DNA of 64,000 nucleotides from Bacteroidia bacterium (GTDB taxonomy: Bacteria; Bacteroidota; Bacteroidia; Flavobacteriales; Flavobacteriaceae): contig JAUIDI010000005.1 in NCBI GenBank assembly GCA_030428705.1, positions 151,179 through 215,178 of the forward strand, given 5' to 3'. The notes below the pieces were generated by a model, which searched no databases, was not told where the DNA came from, and saw only the letters and a list, made by a program, of their open reading frames with translations. Positions 46,776-55,704 of the stretch are shown piece after piece. A program made the translations under genes and the position numbers. Positions within the stretch are counted from its first letter, which is position 1. Every line of letters starts with the position of its first letter.

Positions 46776-47525
46776 ATGGCGATCAATACTGAAAAAAATA
46801 CGTACACCGTTCTATTCGCGGCGATAATGGTTATCGTGGTAGGTACGATATTGGCCTATTTGGCCTCGGCTCTGAAACCCGCGATAAAAGAGAACGAACG
46901 TTTCGAAAAACAGCAGAACATCCTATATGCCATGGGTGTGAATGAAAATGAGGATGAGGGAAGCGTAAACTTTATTCCGACGGATAAAGTAGAAGGTGAG
47001 TTCCATAAATACATCAAAGAGCAACTGGTCATAAAAGGAAATGAAATTCTTAACAATGACGAGGCGTATCTCATTGATATGAAAAAACAATTGGCTTTGG
47101 CCAAAAAAGGTGAGACTCCTGAATTACCGCTTTTTATAGGGGAAAAAGACGGCAAGAAGTTTTATATCATTCCGATGTATGGCAAAGGGCTATGGGATGC
47201 TATTTGGGGTTTCATTGCGCTCGACGATAAAATGGTAGTACAAGGAGTTTATTTTGACCATAAGGGAGAAACGCCCGGATTGGGGGCTAACATAAAGCAA
47301 CGCTATTTTATGGACGATTTTTCGGGAGAGACCATTTTGAAGGGTTCGCAGTTCTCCGGTATTTCCATTATCAAAGGTAACAACGACCCATTGAACAAGA
47401 TCAAAGATGATAATGAGATAGATGCATTGGCCGGAGCCACCATAACCGGGAACGGTGTATCTGCGATGATCAAAGAAACGGTCAATTTGTACAAAGACTA
47501 TCTAGAAACCATAAGAAAGCAATAA
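46776..47525 (+). CDS. nqrC: Na+-translocating NADH-quinone reductase subunit C
   Basis: NqrC is a single-span membrane protein whose periplasmic domain holds a covalent FMN. The 249-residue protein has one N-terminal membrane segment (about 11-33, TVLFAAIMVIVVGTILAYLA) and the flavinylation motif DALAGATIT; the FMN-bearing Thr is expected at 222. FMN is attached by ApbE, encoded at 50720-51724. The gene is 2 bp from nqrB and 1 bp from nqrD. Confidence 0.96.
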   Translation: MAINTEKNTYTVLFAAIMVIVVGTILAYLASALKPAIKENERFEKQQNILYAMGVNENEDEGSVNFIPTDKVEGEFHKYIKEQLVIKGNEILNNDEAYLIDMKKQLALAKKGETPELPLFIGEKDGKKFYIIPMYGKGLWDAIWGFIALDDKMVVQGVYFDHKGETPGLGANIKQRYFMDDFSGETILKGSQFSGISIIKGNNDPLNKIKDDNEIDALAGATITGNGVSAMIKETVNLYKDYLETIRKQ

Positions 47526-47526
47526 T

Positions 47527-48174
47527 ATGGCACTACTTTCAAAAAAAGATTCCAATCTTATATTGGATCCATTGGCCGATAATAATCCCATAACCATTCA
47601 GGTTTTGGGTATCTGTTCTGCCTTGGCGATTACTGCCGAACTTAAAGCTTCGGTCGTTATGGCTCTTGCTGTAATTTTTGTACTTGGTTTGGGCAATGTG
47701 GTCATTTCGTTGATGCGCAATATCATTCCTTCGAAAATTCGGATCATCGTTCAATTGATTGTAGTGGCCACTTTGGTAATCATAGTCGACCAAGTACTCA
47801 AGGCATTTGCCTATGAATTGAGCAAAACCTTGGCAGTTTTTGTCGGCCTGATTATTACGAACTGTATTATTATGGGGCGTTTCGAAGCCTTTGCCCTGGG
47901 TAATGGTCCTTGGAGGTCATTTTTAGATGGTATTGGTAATGCCTTGGGATATGGTGTAATACTTGTAATCGTCGGTTTCTTTAGGGAGCTGTTGGGGTCC
48001 GGCACGTTGTTCGGCTATCCCGTTTTGGGAGACCCTATTGCGAAGACCGGTTTGTATTCAACAGGGTATGAAAACAACGGGTTTATGATTATTCCTCCGG
48101 CCGCCTTAATAGTAGTAGGTATAATTATTTGGGTACAGCGTTCGAGAAATCCGGACCTCGTCGAAGAAAATTAA
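47527..48174 (+). CDS. nqrD: Na+-translocating NADH-quinone reductase subunit D
   Basis: NqrD is a six-helix membrane subunit that, with NqrE, encloses an iron centre midway in the membrane. The 215-residue protein has the two conserved cysteines expected for that centre, Cys30 in LGICSALAIT and Cys113 in ITNCIIMG, and further family blocks GNGPWRSFLDGIGNALGYG and SGTLFGYPVL. It follows nqrC by a single base. Confidence 0.97.
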   Translation: MALLSKKDSNLILDPLADNNPITIQVLGICSALAITAELKASVVMALAVIFVLGLGNVVISLMRNIIPSKIRIIVQLIVVATLVIIVDQVLKAFAYELSKTLAVFVGLIITNCIIMGRFEAFALGNGPWRSFLDGIGNALGYGVILVIVGFFRELLGSGTLFGYPVLGDPIAKTGLYSTGYENNGFMIIPPAALIVVGIIIWVQRSRNPDLVEEN

Positions 48175-48196
48175 GTAAGAATTTTAGTTAACCATT

Positions 48197-48937
48197 ATGT
48201 TGGAACATATAGAATTGTTTTTCAAATCCATTTTCATAGACAATATGGTATTCGCCGTATTCTTGGGAATGTGTTCTTATTTGGCCGTATCAAAGAAAGT
48301 AGCTACGGCCGTAGGTTTGGGCGCTGCCGTTATTTTCGTACTCGGGGTTACGGTTCCCTTGAACTGGTTGCTCGACAGGTATTTGTTGCAAGACGGTGCC
48401 TTGGCCTGGTTGGGCCCTGAATATGCTGATTATGACCTGAGCTTTTTGTCGTTCATACTTTTTATCGCCACCATTGCCACCATGGTACAATTGGTGGAGA
48501 TCGTAGTGGAAAAGTTTTCACCTTCATTATATAATAGTTTAGGCATCTTTTTGCCATTAATAGCTGTGAACTGCGCTATTTTAGGAGGTTCTTTGTTCAT
48601 GCAGGCACGACAAATAGAAACTTTGGGATTGGCATTTAACTATGGAATCAGTTCGGGTATCGGTTGGTTCTTGGCAATTTTGGCTATAGCCGCGATTCGT
48701 GAGAAAATCCGTTATTCGAATGTGCCTGCTCCGTTGCGTGGCTTGGGAATCACCTTTATAATTACAGGATTGATGGGAATCGGATTCCAGAGTTTTGGTG
48801 GTATGTTGACCGGTGGTGACGAGGCTGCGGATGCTCCCGTAGATGATACTACCGTAGAGAAAATCGAAAAAGAAAAAGAATTGAAGAAGGAAATCAATGA
48901 AAAGGAGATTTCCTATAACGACGCCATAAAAGAATAA
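48197..48937 (+). CDS. nqrE: Na+-translocating NADH-quinone reductase subunit E
   Basis: NqrE is the partner of NqrD and also has the two conserved iron-ligand cysteines, Cys26 ([11 protein letters not shown]) and Cys126 (VNCAILGG). Six membrane segments are visible up to residue about 205. The 246-residue protein is longer than the roughly 200-residue Vibrio form: a hydrophilic tail with alternating Lys/Glu ([17 protein letters not shown]) extends into the cytoplasm or periplasm. 22 bp follow nqrD. Confidence 0.96.
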   Translation: MLEHIELFFKSIFIDNMVFAVFLGMCSYLAVSKKVATAVGLGAAVIFVLGVTVPLNWLLDRYLLQDGALAWLGPEYADYDLSFLSFILFIATIATMVQLVEIVVEKFSPSLYNSLGIFLPLIAVNCAILGGSLFMQARQIETLGLAFNYGISSGIGWFLAILAIAAIREKIRYSNVPAPLRGLGITFIITGLMGIGFQSFGGMLTGGDEAADAPVDDTTVEKIEKEKELKKEINEKEISYNDAIKE

Positions 48938-48939
48938 AT

Positions 48940-50247
48940 ATGATCCTAGCTACAACTACGGGAGGTACCATTCTGATTACCGTTATAGCATTTTTGACAT
49001 TGCTGATGTTGTTGGTGGCCTTATTGTTGTTCACCAAAGAAAAGTTGTCCCCTTCCGGACCGGTAACCATAACCATTAATGGTGAAAAGAAGGTTGAGGT
49101 AGGATCCGGTAGTTCGTTGTTGACCACCCTTGGCAATCAGAAAATTTTCTTGCCCTCGGCCTGTGGCGGAGGCGGTACGTGTATTCAATGCGAATGTCAT
49201 GTACTTTCCGGCGGGGGAGAGGCATTGCCTACCGAAACACCCCATTTCTCGAAAAAGGAATTGGATCATGGTGCCCGATTAGCCTGCCAGGTCAAGGTAA
49301 AGCAAGATATGGAGATAACCATTCCCGAAGAAGTATTCGGAATCAAGAAATGGGAAGCCACCGTTGTCCGAAATTATAACGTTGCCTCGTTCATAAAGGA
49401 ATTTGTGGTTGAAATACCTGAAGATATGGGGTATAAGGCCGGTGGATATATCCAAATAGAAATTCCACCCTGTGAGATTAAATATTCCGATATTGATATT
49501 ACCGCTCATCCTGAAGAACATGAGACCCCGGATAAGTTTAAGACCGAGTGGGACAAGTTCAACCTGTGGCCGTTGGTCATGAAAAACCCGGAAACGGTGG
49601 AGCGCGCCTATTCTATGGCTTCTTATCCTGCCGAAGGAAGGGAAATTATGCTCAACGTCCGTATCGCGACACCGCCATGGGATCGTGCAAAAAATGGATG
49701 GATGGATGTAAACCCGGGTATAGCGTCTTCCTATATTTTTGCCCAAAAGCCGGGCGACAAAGTCGTGATATCCGGTCCTTATGGAGAATTCTTTATAAAT
49801 GAGTCGGAAGCCGAAATGTTATACGTAGGCGGGGGCGCCGGTATGGCACCGATGCGCTCGCACTTGTACCATCTTTTCAAAACATTGAAAACAAATCGAA
49901 AGGTTACTTATTGGTACGGTGGGCGTTCAAAAAGGGAATTGTTCTATTTGGATCATTTTTATCAACTGGAAAAAGATTTCCCCAATTTCAAATTCTATTT
50001 GGCGTTGTCGGAACCGTTACCAGAAGATAATTGGAAAGTAAAAGAAAATATCGATGCCCCAGGCGATGGTTTTGTCGGCTTTATCCACAATTGTGTTATC
50101 GACAATTACCTCAACCACCATGAGGCACCAGAAGATATCGAGCTTTATTTCTGCGGTCCTCCATTGATGAACAAGGCGGTTCAAAAAATGGGCGAAGATT
50201 TTGGTATACCCGATGAAAACATACGTTTCGATGATTTTGGAGGATAG
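48940..50247 (+). CDS. nqrF: Na+-translocating NADH-quinone reductase subunit F
   Basis: NqrF is the entry point for NADH and holds FAD and a [2Fe-2S] cluster. The 435-residue protein has one N-terminal membrane helix (10-31), then a ferredoxin domain with cluster ligands Cys75, Cys81, Cys84 and Cys116 ([11 protein letters not shown]), an FAD domain with RAYSMASYP, and an NADH domain with [22 protein letters not shown] and [14 protein letters not shown]. The start is 2 bp after nqrE. A terminator hairpin follows at 50312-50338. Confidence 0.97.
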   Translation: MILATTTGGTILITVIAFLTLLMLLVALLLFTKEKLSPSGPVTITINGEKKVEVGSGSSLLTTLGNQKIFLPSACGGGGTCIQCECHVLSGGGEALPTETPHFSKKELDHGARLACQVKVKQDMEITIPEEVFGIKKWEATVVRNYNVASFIKEFVVEIPEDMGYKAGGYIQIEIPPCEIKYSDIDITAHPEEHETPDKFKTEWDKFNLWPLVMKNPETVERAYSMASYPAEGREIMLNVRIATPPWDRAKNGWMDVNPGIASSYIFAQKPGDKVVISGPYGEFFINESEAEMLYVGGGAGMAPMRSHLYHLFKTLKTNRKVTYWYGGRSKRELFYLDHFYQLEKDFPNFKFYLALSEPLPEDNWKVKENIDAPGDGFVGFIHNCVIDNYLNHHEAPEDIELYFCGPPLMNKAVQKMGEDFGIPDENIRFDDFGG

Positions 50248-50311
50248 ATAGTGATTTTACTATAAAATTATGGTGGACCTGATTTAGTTTGCCACTACAT
50301 AAATAACAAAT

Positions 50312-50338
50312 GCCGATGTTTTTAGCGTCGGCTTTTTT
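50312..50338 (+). terminator. intrinsic terminator after nqrF
   Basis: GCCGATG (50312-50318) pairs with CGTCGGC (50326-50332, one G-T pair) around TTTTTAG, followed by six T. It lies 65 bp after nqrF and 18 bp before the next gene, so it separates or attenuates that gene and apbE from the nqr operon. Confidence 0.75.
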
Positions 50339-50355
50339 CGGATTAAGTTTATCAG

Positions 50356-50727
50356 ATGGGAAAACCCCTGACCCAACAAGAATTACATAATCTCGCCATG
50401 AATATCGTCGGCAGGCGATTAGAGGAAGACGGGTACGAATTTATGGGCGTAAACAGCAAGCCTAAAAAAAATCCGCAATTCGTTTGTCTCAAAGAAAAAC
50501 AACTTCATTTTATAGTGGTCAGGAATGTGTCCTTTCCCGAGGATCCTAAAAACTACGATGAAAATTTGATGGTAAAAATGAAAGAACATGCTGAAAAGCA
50601 TGAGGCAAAGGTGTATTATGCAGGTGTGGGCCTCTCGAATGCCAATGACCAAACGCTGCCGGTGTATCTAAATGAGGCATATATAGTAGATTATGAAGGA
50701 CTTATAGAAATTAAGGATTATGAATAG
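50356..50727 (+). CDS. small NQR-associated protein of unknown function
   Basis: The 123-residue soluble protein (ELHNLAMNIVGRRLEEDGYEF near the start; VYYAGVGLSNANDQTLPVYLNEAYI near the end) matches a short family often annotated in Flavobacteriia as NADH-quinone reductase subunit F because of its position, but it has no NqrF cofactor motif. Its fold suggests a PD-(D/E)XK-like or ancient small alpha/beta domain; this is a guess. It overlaps the start of apbE by 8 bp, so the two are translated together. Confidence 0.75.
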   Translation: MGKPLTQQELHNLAMNIVGRRLEEDGYEFMGVNSKPKKNPQFVCLKEKQLHFIVVRNVSFPEDPKNYDENLMVKMKEHAEKHEAKVYYAGVGLSNANDQTLPVYLNEAYIVDYEGLIEIKDYE

Positions 50728-51724
50728 ATTCTTGGCGTTTTTTCTTTCACTAGGCATAATGGGATGTAGTTTCAATAACGGTCCTGTAGAGAATGTAAGC
50801 GAAGGTGCCGCTTTAGGAACGTCGTATCGCTTGATTTATATTTCATATAAGGAAATGGATTTTAAGATGGAAATCGATTCTGTTTTTATGGCTATTAATA
50901 AGTCATTGTCCACTTATATTTCCGATTCCGATATTTCAAGGATTAACAAGGGCGATTCGACCTTGGTCATAGATGCCATGTTCGATGACGTGTTCGTACT
51001 TTCAAAAGACGTTTACCGGAAAACCAATGGCTATTTTGACCCTACCGTGGGCACTTTAGTCAATGCATGGGGTTTTGGGCCGGAGGAAGAAATAGCAATG
51101 GACAGTACCAGGGTGGATAGTCTTTTGGAATATGTCGGTTTTGACAAAGTCTGTATTACCGATAATGGGACCGTTGAAAAAGAGACCCCCAATATTTATT
51201 TTGACTTTAATGCCATAGCAAAGGGGTATGCCATTGATCGCCTCGCCCGTATGATGGATGCCAAGGGGGTTCAAAATTACCTATTGGAAGTAGGCGGTGA
51301 GCTGGTAGCCAAAGGGGAAAATGTCATCAAGGATAAGCCATGGGTCGTGGGTATTGACGATCCTGAAATGGGGGTTACGCGAGAGTTGAAAAAACTGATT
51401 TATTTAAAAGACAGGGCCTTGGCCTCTTCTGGTAATTACCGCAAATTCAGGATCGATGAAGAGACGGGAAAAAGGTATGTACATACCATAGACCCAAAAA
51501 CGGGCTTCACTAAAAACGGCAATACCTTGGCGGCTACGGTACTTGCCAATACTTGTGCGAAGGCCGATGCCTATGCCACGGCTTTTATGGCAATGGATCT
51601 TGACGATTCGTTTAAACTGCTCAGTCAATTAAGGGAACTGGAAGGATATATCATCTATATCGACGAAAACGGGAAAACCCAAGAATTTATGACGGAAGGT
51701 TTCGAGGATTTGGTAGTGGAATAG
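50720..51724 (+). CDS. apbE: FAD:protein FMN transferase (ApbE), lipoprotein
   Basis: ApbE cleaves FAD and attaches FMN through a phosphoester to Thr residues of exported flavoproteins such as NqrB and NqrC, outside the inner membrane. The 334-residue protein has a lipoprotein signal peptide (MGC, Cys16) and the family blocks GTSYRLIYIS, TYISDSDISRINKGDS, FDPTVGTLVNAWGF, DFNAIAKGYAIDRLA, YLLEVGGELVAKGEN, and a late YVHTIDPKTGF and KADAYATAFMAM. Proximity to nqr fits its job of maturing NqrB/NqrC. Confidence 0.96.
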   Translation: MNRFLAFFLSLGIMGCSFNNGPVENVSEGAALGTSYRLIYISYKEMDFKMEIDSVFMAINKSLSTYISDSDISRINKGDSTLVIDAMFDDVFVLSKDVYRKTNGYFDPTVGTLVNAWGFGPEEEIAMDSTRVDSLLEYVGFDKVCITDNGTVEKETPNIYFDFNAIAKGYAIDRLARMMDAKGVQNYLLEVGGELVAKGENVIKDKPWVVGIDDPEMGVTRELKKLIYLKDRALASSGNYRKFRIDEETGKRYVHTIDPKTGFTKNGNTLAATVLANTCAKADAYATAFMAMDLDDSFKLLSQLRELEGYIIYIDENGKTQEFMTEGFEDLVVE

Positions 51725-51729
51725 TACCG

Positions 51730-52494
51730 CTATTTTCTAACGAGTGGAATAATCTCTCCCTTTGCCAAACGATATTTTTCGATTTCTTCAATCGTGAACG
51801 ATGCGGTATAATCGACTCCTTCGACCTCGAAGCCTATACTTCGCAATTTGTCAAAATAATCCAGTCCGTAGATACGCACATGATCGTATTGTCCAAAGAT
51901 TTTGGTCCGTTCTTTTTTATCCGTAATCGAATCATCCTCAAAGGTAACCGCTCGTTTCAAATCTTGCGGAATTTGAAATATGCCCCAGCCATTAGGCTTC
52001 ATTACGCGATACAATTCGTGCATGGCCTTGGTATCTTCGGGTATATGTTCCAATACATGATTGCATAGCACGACATCGAACGAGTTATCTTCGAAAGGCA
52101 GGTTGCAAATATCCGCTTTTACGTCTGCCAAGGGAGAAAAGAGGTCGGTCGTTATATATTCAAGGTTTTTTAATTTTCGAAAACGTTTATAAAAAGCCTG
52201 TTCGGGGGCAAAATGCAATACTTTGAGCGTGGCGGTAAAAAGACTCGTCTCATTTTTTAAATACAACCATAGCAGACGATGTCGTTCGAGCGAAAGGGTA
52301 GAGGGTGAGAGTACATTTTCCCTGGGTTTTTCATACCCGTAAGGCAGAAAGCTCTTGAATTTTTTGCCATCGATAGGATCAATGTAATTAGAGCCCTTGT
52401 AGAGCCAAGCCAATATCGGGCGGGCATAGTAGCTCAATTTAATGAGAATGGGCCTTGGAACGGTATTCAGAATACTTTTGAAGATTTTCTTCAT
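51730..52494 (-). CDS. class I SAM-dependent methyltransferase
   Basis: The 254-residue protein starts with a hydrophobic/basic N-terminal helix, then the methyltransferase core: KVLHFAPEQAFYKRF in place of the usual DxGxGxG motif I, LPFEDNSFDVVLCNHVLEHIPED (motif after strand 4) and HELYRVMKPNGWGIFQIPQD. The atypical first motif (HFAPE) is found in a subgroup of such enzymes. The substrate is unknown. It is 9 bp downstream of map and converges on apbE with 5 bp between stops. Confidence 0.82.
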   Translation of the reverse strand: MKKIFKSILNTVPRPILIKLSYYARPILAWLYKGSNYIDPIDGKKFKSFLPYGYEKPRENVLSPSTLSLERHRLLWLYLKNETSLFTATLKVLHFAPEQAFYKRFRKLKNLEYITTDLFSPLADVKADICNLPFEDNSFDVVLCNHVLEHIPEDTKAMHELYRVMKPNGWGIFQIPQDLKRAVTFEDDSITDKKERTKIFGQYDHVRIYGLDYFDKLRSIGFEVEGVDYTASFTIEEIEKYRLAKGEIIPLVRK

Positions 52495-52503
52495 GCCGAA
52501 AAG

Positions 52504-53322
52504 CTAGAACTTCAATTGCTTCTGCCGAAATTCATTTTCTTCATCACTTTCAATACCCAAGGCCTCGTAAATATATTGATAGGTGGACAGCAATTCGGGC
52601 TTTCCGTTGACAATTGCCACATTATGTTCAAAATGGGCACTAGGTTTGCCGTCGGCAGTAAGTATGGTCCAACCGTCTTTCAATTGCTTGATGTTTCTGG
52701 TCCCCATATTGATCATAGGCTCGATGGCGACGACCATGCCTTCAGCGAACTTTTTCCCCCTTCCCCGTTTACCATAATTGGGCATTTCAGGGCCTTCATG
52801 GAGTTTTGTGCCCAGCCCATGTCCGACAAGTTCACGGACCACTCCGTAGCCATGGCCCTCACAATAGTTTTGAATGGCATAGGCCACATCGCCCACACGG
52901 TTACCGATCTTGAATTCACGTATTCCCAAATAAAGCGATGCTTTGGTGACCTGCAACAATTTTTTCGTTTCCGGTTCCACTTCTCCGACTTCAAAGGTAT
53001 AGGCGTGATCGCCATAGTACCCATTTTTTAACGATCCACAATCAACTGAAATGATATCACCGTCTTTCAAAGGTTCACTGTTCGGAATGCCATGTACAAC
53101 TTGCGCATTCGGACTCATATTCAATGTATTGGGAAAGTCGTACATACCCAAAAATCCAGGTTCGGCACCTTGTTCACGGATAAATTCCTCGGCCAATTTG
53201 TCCAAGTATAGCGAATTGACACCTGGTTTGATCTCGGAGGCCAGCATTCCCAATGTCCTGGAAACCACCAATGCACTTTCGCGCATCAATTCGATTTCTT
53301 CAGGGGTCTTCAATTTTACCAT
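52504..53322 (-). CDS. map: type I methionine aminopeptidase
   Basis: Map removes the initiator methionine from new proteins. The 272-residue protein has the dinuclear metal ligands in SVDCGSLKNGYYGDHAYTF (two Asp), LVGHGLGTKLHEGPEMPNYG (His), VVAIEPMINMG (Glu) and the closing FEHNVAI (Glu). NVVHGIPN-like VVHGIPNSEPLKDGDI is also typical. The 105-bp space before map holds a near-consensus -7 box (TACCTTTA at 53330-53337) and an AT-rich hairpin at 53348-53371. Confidence 0.96.
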   Translation of the reverse strand: MVKLKTPEEIELMRESALVVSRTLGMLASEIKPGVNSLYLDKLAEEFIREQGAEPGFLGMYDFPNTLNMSPNAQVVHGIPNSEPLKDGDIISVDCGSLKNGYYGDHAYTFEVGEVEPETKKLLQVTKASLYLGIREFKIGNRVGDVAYAIQNYCEGHGYGVVRELVGHGLGTKLHEGPEMPNYGKRGRGKKFAEGMVVAIEPMINMGTRNIKQLKDGWTILTADGKPSAHFEHNVAIVNGKPELLSTYQYIYEALGIESDEENEFRQKQLKF

Positions 53323-53427
53323 AAGCCCGTAAAGGTAATCAATCCGATTAGTTTTTGGTTTGAAAAACTAAGATTTTGCCCTTGGGTAGCGGCCTTAATT
53401 CGAATTGCCGATCGAGTAGTACCTTAG

Positions 53428-55440
53428 CTATCGCTTCAGGGAAAAATGTCCTTTCAGCAAAATTTCATTATTGGCTATTACCTTGAACCAATAATCGGTG
53501 GAAGGCATTCTTTTGTTTTGGTAAGTGCCATCCCAGTGTTCATCTTCCCCTACCAGTACTTTAAGCAATTTGCCGTAGCGGTCATAAATATAGGTTCTGG
53601 TATCCGGTATATCTTTTTGTTCAATCTGCCAACCATCGTTAACGCCGTCCTGATTGGGCGTGAAGAATCTGGGGTAGTCGATTACGCCGACTATTTCGAC
53701 TGTTTCCGTAACCGTACTACAGCCCATGCCGTCTCGAACATAAACAGTATATTGACCTGATTCCAAATTCTGAAAGGTGTTGCTTTCTTGAAAGTTTTCT
53801 CCGTCGATCGAATATTCAAAATCCCCGGGATCGACAACCGAAATAACAATCTGGTTGTTGTTATTTGTATTTGTGAAATCCACCGTATCGATTACAGGTT
53901 CTTGGCCAATGGAAATCTGTACCGTAGATGCTGATTGGCACGAGCCACTACCGATAGTGTAGGTATAGGTACCGGAAAGATCGATGGATGGATCAAAAGT
54001 GTTCGTTCCGGAATTCAATAACGGACTCCATGATCCCCCTGGATCGGCATTGCCTCCCAATTCATTCAACAAATCAATAGGATTATCATTCGGACATAAT
54101 TCGAGTGTTACGTCCTCACCTGAATTTGGAGCATCAAAAACGTTCAATTGCGCCGTTTGGGAATATACTACAGGGTCGCAGACCGAACCCAAAACATCGG
54201 CCCTGACCCGAAATAGGGTTCCATCATCACCAAGCAAAGCATTGGAAATGGAAAGTGTTTCAGTATGCTCACCATTATATGTGCTATTTCCGGGAACGTC
54301 GACCCAAGTATTACCGTTATCTAAACTCATTTCCCACGTCATCGAGTTTGAATTTTCTACGATAACCTGAAAGCTCGCGTCTTCATTGGCGCAGACCGTA
54401 GAATCTAATGGGTCTTGAAGAAATACAATGACGGATACCTCCTGAAAATCAAAAACTGCATTTGAATCAAGGTCGTTCGGGGTCGTATAGCCATCGACCG
54501 CATTGATTATAAGTCCGTTGGCATCTACATCGTCCGGAGCGGTGCCCAACGAACCATTTGCATCTTGATCCTCAAATCCTGCCTCGATTACATCATTACA
54601 GCCATCTCCATCACTATCCAAATCAAAGGAGTCTATCAAACCATCGCTATCAGTATCTAGAGTGGGGATACCATTTTGTTCAACAGTGTCAAGAATACCG
54701 TCGTTGTCATCATCAAGGTCATCTTGATCGGGAATACCGTCATTGTCAAAATCGGGTAATGAAGGAGGAGGGCAGTTCAGTTCCCAAACAACTTCAATAG
54801 CATCGGATACATTACCCGTCCCATTTTGTTCAAATCTAAAGGAAACATTGGTAAAAGTACCTACCAAGCGTATTGAACCGGCCGAGCTTCCCTGGGTCGG
54901 TGGCCCGCATTCTCCGAAAGGGGTTCCAACCCAATTTTGATTGGGTGTACGGGTAATTTGGGTTCCGTTAACCTCAAAATGCGCATCGTTTCCTGATAAT
55001 CGTTGCAGGTTTATTCCCGGTGTCGTCAAAATAAGTTGCGCCGATGTGGAATGAACGTTCGTTCCCCCACCTAACCTGTCTATGTGCAATACAGGATCTG
55101 TAACTGGTTGACCGAACGTAAAGGTAATCACAGCTGATCCCCCAGCAGAGCCATAATTCAATAGGGGCTCAAGGGCCGGCAAGCCAACAACCGCATTGGA
55201 AGAAAATGTACCTGCCGTGTTACATCCGATATCATCCGTAGAAAAACTGACGAATCCGCCATTTTGTTCGTTTGAAACAGAGGTCGTAATATCAAGCCCA
55301 CAGGCCGAGGCCGTCCAGGTATCGCCAACACCATTCCAGTCTCCTGTAAATTCTTGGGAATATATGAAGTTATAGCAACCGATAAACAGGATTAATAAAA
55401 ATCCCTTCAAAGGTGTAAAGCACAACTCCCCATAACGCAT
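53428..55440 (-). CDS. T9SS type B cargo protein with Ca-binding thrombospondin-3-like repeats
   Basis: The 670-residue protein has a signal peptide (to about residue 28, IYSQ), an N-terminal beta-rich region to about 230, Asp-rich repeats of the DxDxDG(I/L)xD kind at about 230-310 (calcium-binding thrombospondin type 3), Ig-like SprB/gliding-related repeats, and the C-terminal type B sorting signal: FFTPNQDGVNDGW, IYDRYGKLL, and a lysine/arginine end HFSLKR. It is exported by the type IX system and anchored at the surface. A TACGTTTG -7 box (55443-55450) ends only three bases before the ATG, so the transcript may be nearly leaderless. Confidence 0.9.
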   Translation of the reverse strand: MRYGELCFTPLKGFLLILFIGCYNFIYSQEFTGDWNGVGDTWTASACGLDITTSVSNEQNGGFVSFSTDDIGCNTAGTFSSNAVVGLPALEPLLNYGSAGGSAVITFTFGQPVTDPVLHIDRLGGGTNVHSTSAQLILTTPGINLQRLSGNDAHFEVNGTQITRTPNQNWVGTPFGECGPPTQGSSAGSIRLVGTFTNVSFRFEQNGTGNVSDAIEVVWELNCPPPSLPDFDNDGIPDQDDLDDDNDGILDTVEQNGIPTLDTDSDGLIDSFDLDSDGDGCNDVIEAGFEDQDANGSLGTAPDDVDANGLIINAVDGYTTPNDLDSNAVFDFQEVSVIVFLQDPLDSTVCANEDASFQVIVENSNSMTWEMSLDNGNTWVDVPGNSTYNGEHTETLSISNALLGDDGTLFRVRADVLGSVCDPVVYSQTAQLNVFDAPNSGEDVTLELCPNDNPIDLLNELGGNADPGGSWSPLLNSGTNTFDPSIDLSGTYTYTIGSGSCQSASTVQISIGQEPVIDTVDFTNTNNNNQIVISVVDPGDFEYSIDGENFQESNTFQNLESGQYTVYVRDGMGCSTVTETVEIVGVIDYPRFFTPNQDGVNDGWQIEQKDIPDTRTYIYDRYGKLLKVLVGEDEHWDGTYQNKRMPSTDYWFKVIANNEILLKGHFSLKR

Positions 55441-55468
55441 ATCAAACGTATATCTAAATAGTTGTATG

Positions 55469-55640
55469 AAGGGGGAATTCTAAGAAACTGTTTTGAAATA
55501 AAATAATTGCTTGAAACCCACTCCTGCGCAAATACGCCTTGTGCCCCACACCCATCGACCGATGGGAAAAACAATCTATACTCCTTAATTTTTAAGGACC
55601 GGCTCTTATTTCAAGACAGTCTCTTAATATAAGGGGGAAT
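55469..55640. repeat. MITE-like nested inverted repeat upstream of T9SS cargo gene
   Basis: A 21-bp segment (55481-55501) begins TAAGAAACTGT and its near-perfect inverted copy (55606-55626; two mismatches) ends ACAGTCTCTTA. Outside them, AAGGGGGAAT occurs as a 10-bp direct repeat at 55469-55478 and 55631-55640, like a target-site duplication. Inside are more dyads: CCCATCGACCGATGGG and CCTTAATTTTTAAGG. The block has no ORF. It resembles a short non-autonomous transposable element; no transposase is in the window. Confidence 0.55.
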
Positions 55641-55704
55641 ATTGTTATTTACGAGTATAACCCGATGTATGGATCACATTTTCCGTTAAAATGTACTTGA
55701 AGGT

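Noticed and set aside
53348..53371. TTAGTTTTT/AAAAACTAA hairpin between the T9SS cargo gene and map
   Set aside because: A perfect 9-bp stem but almost all A-T and without a T run on the minus strand, so not called a terminator.
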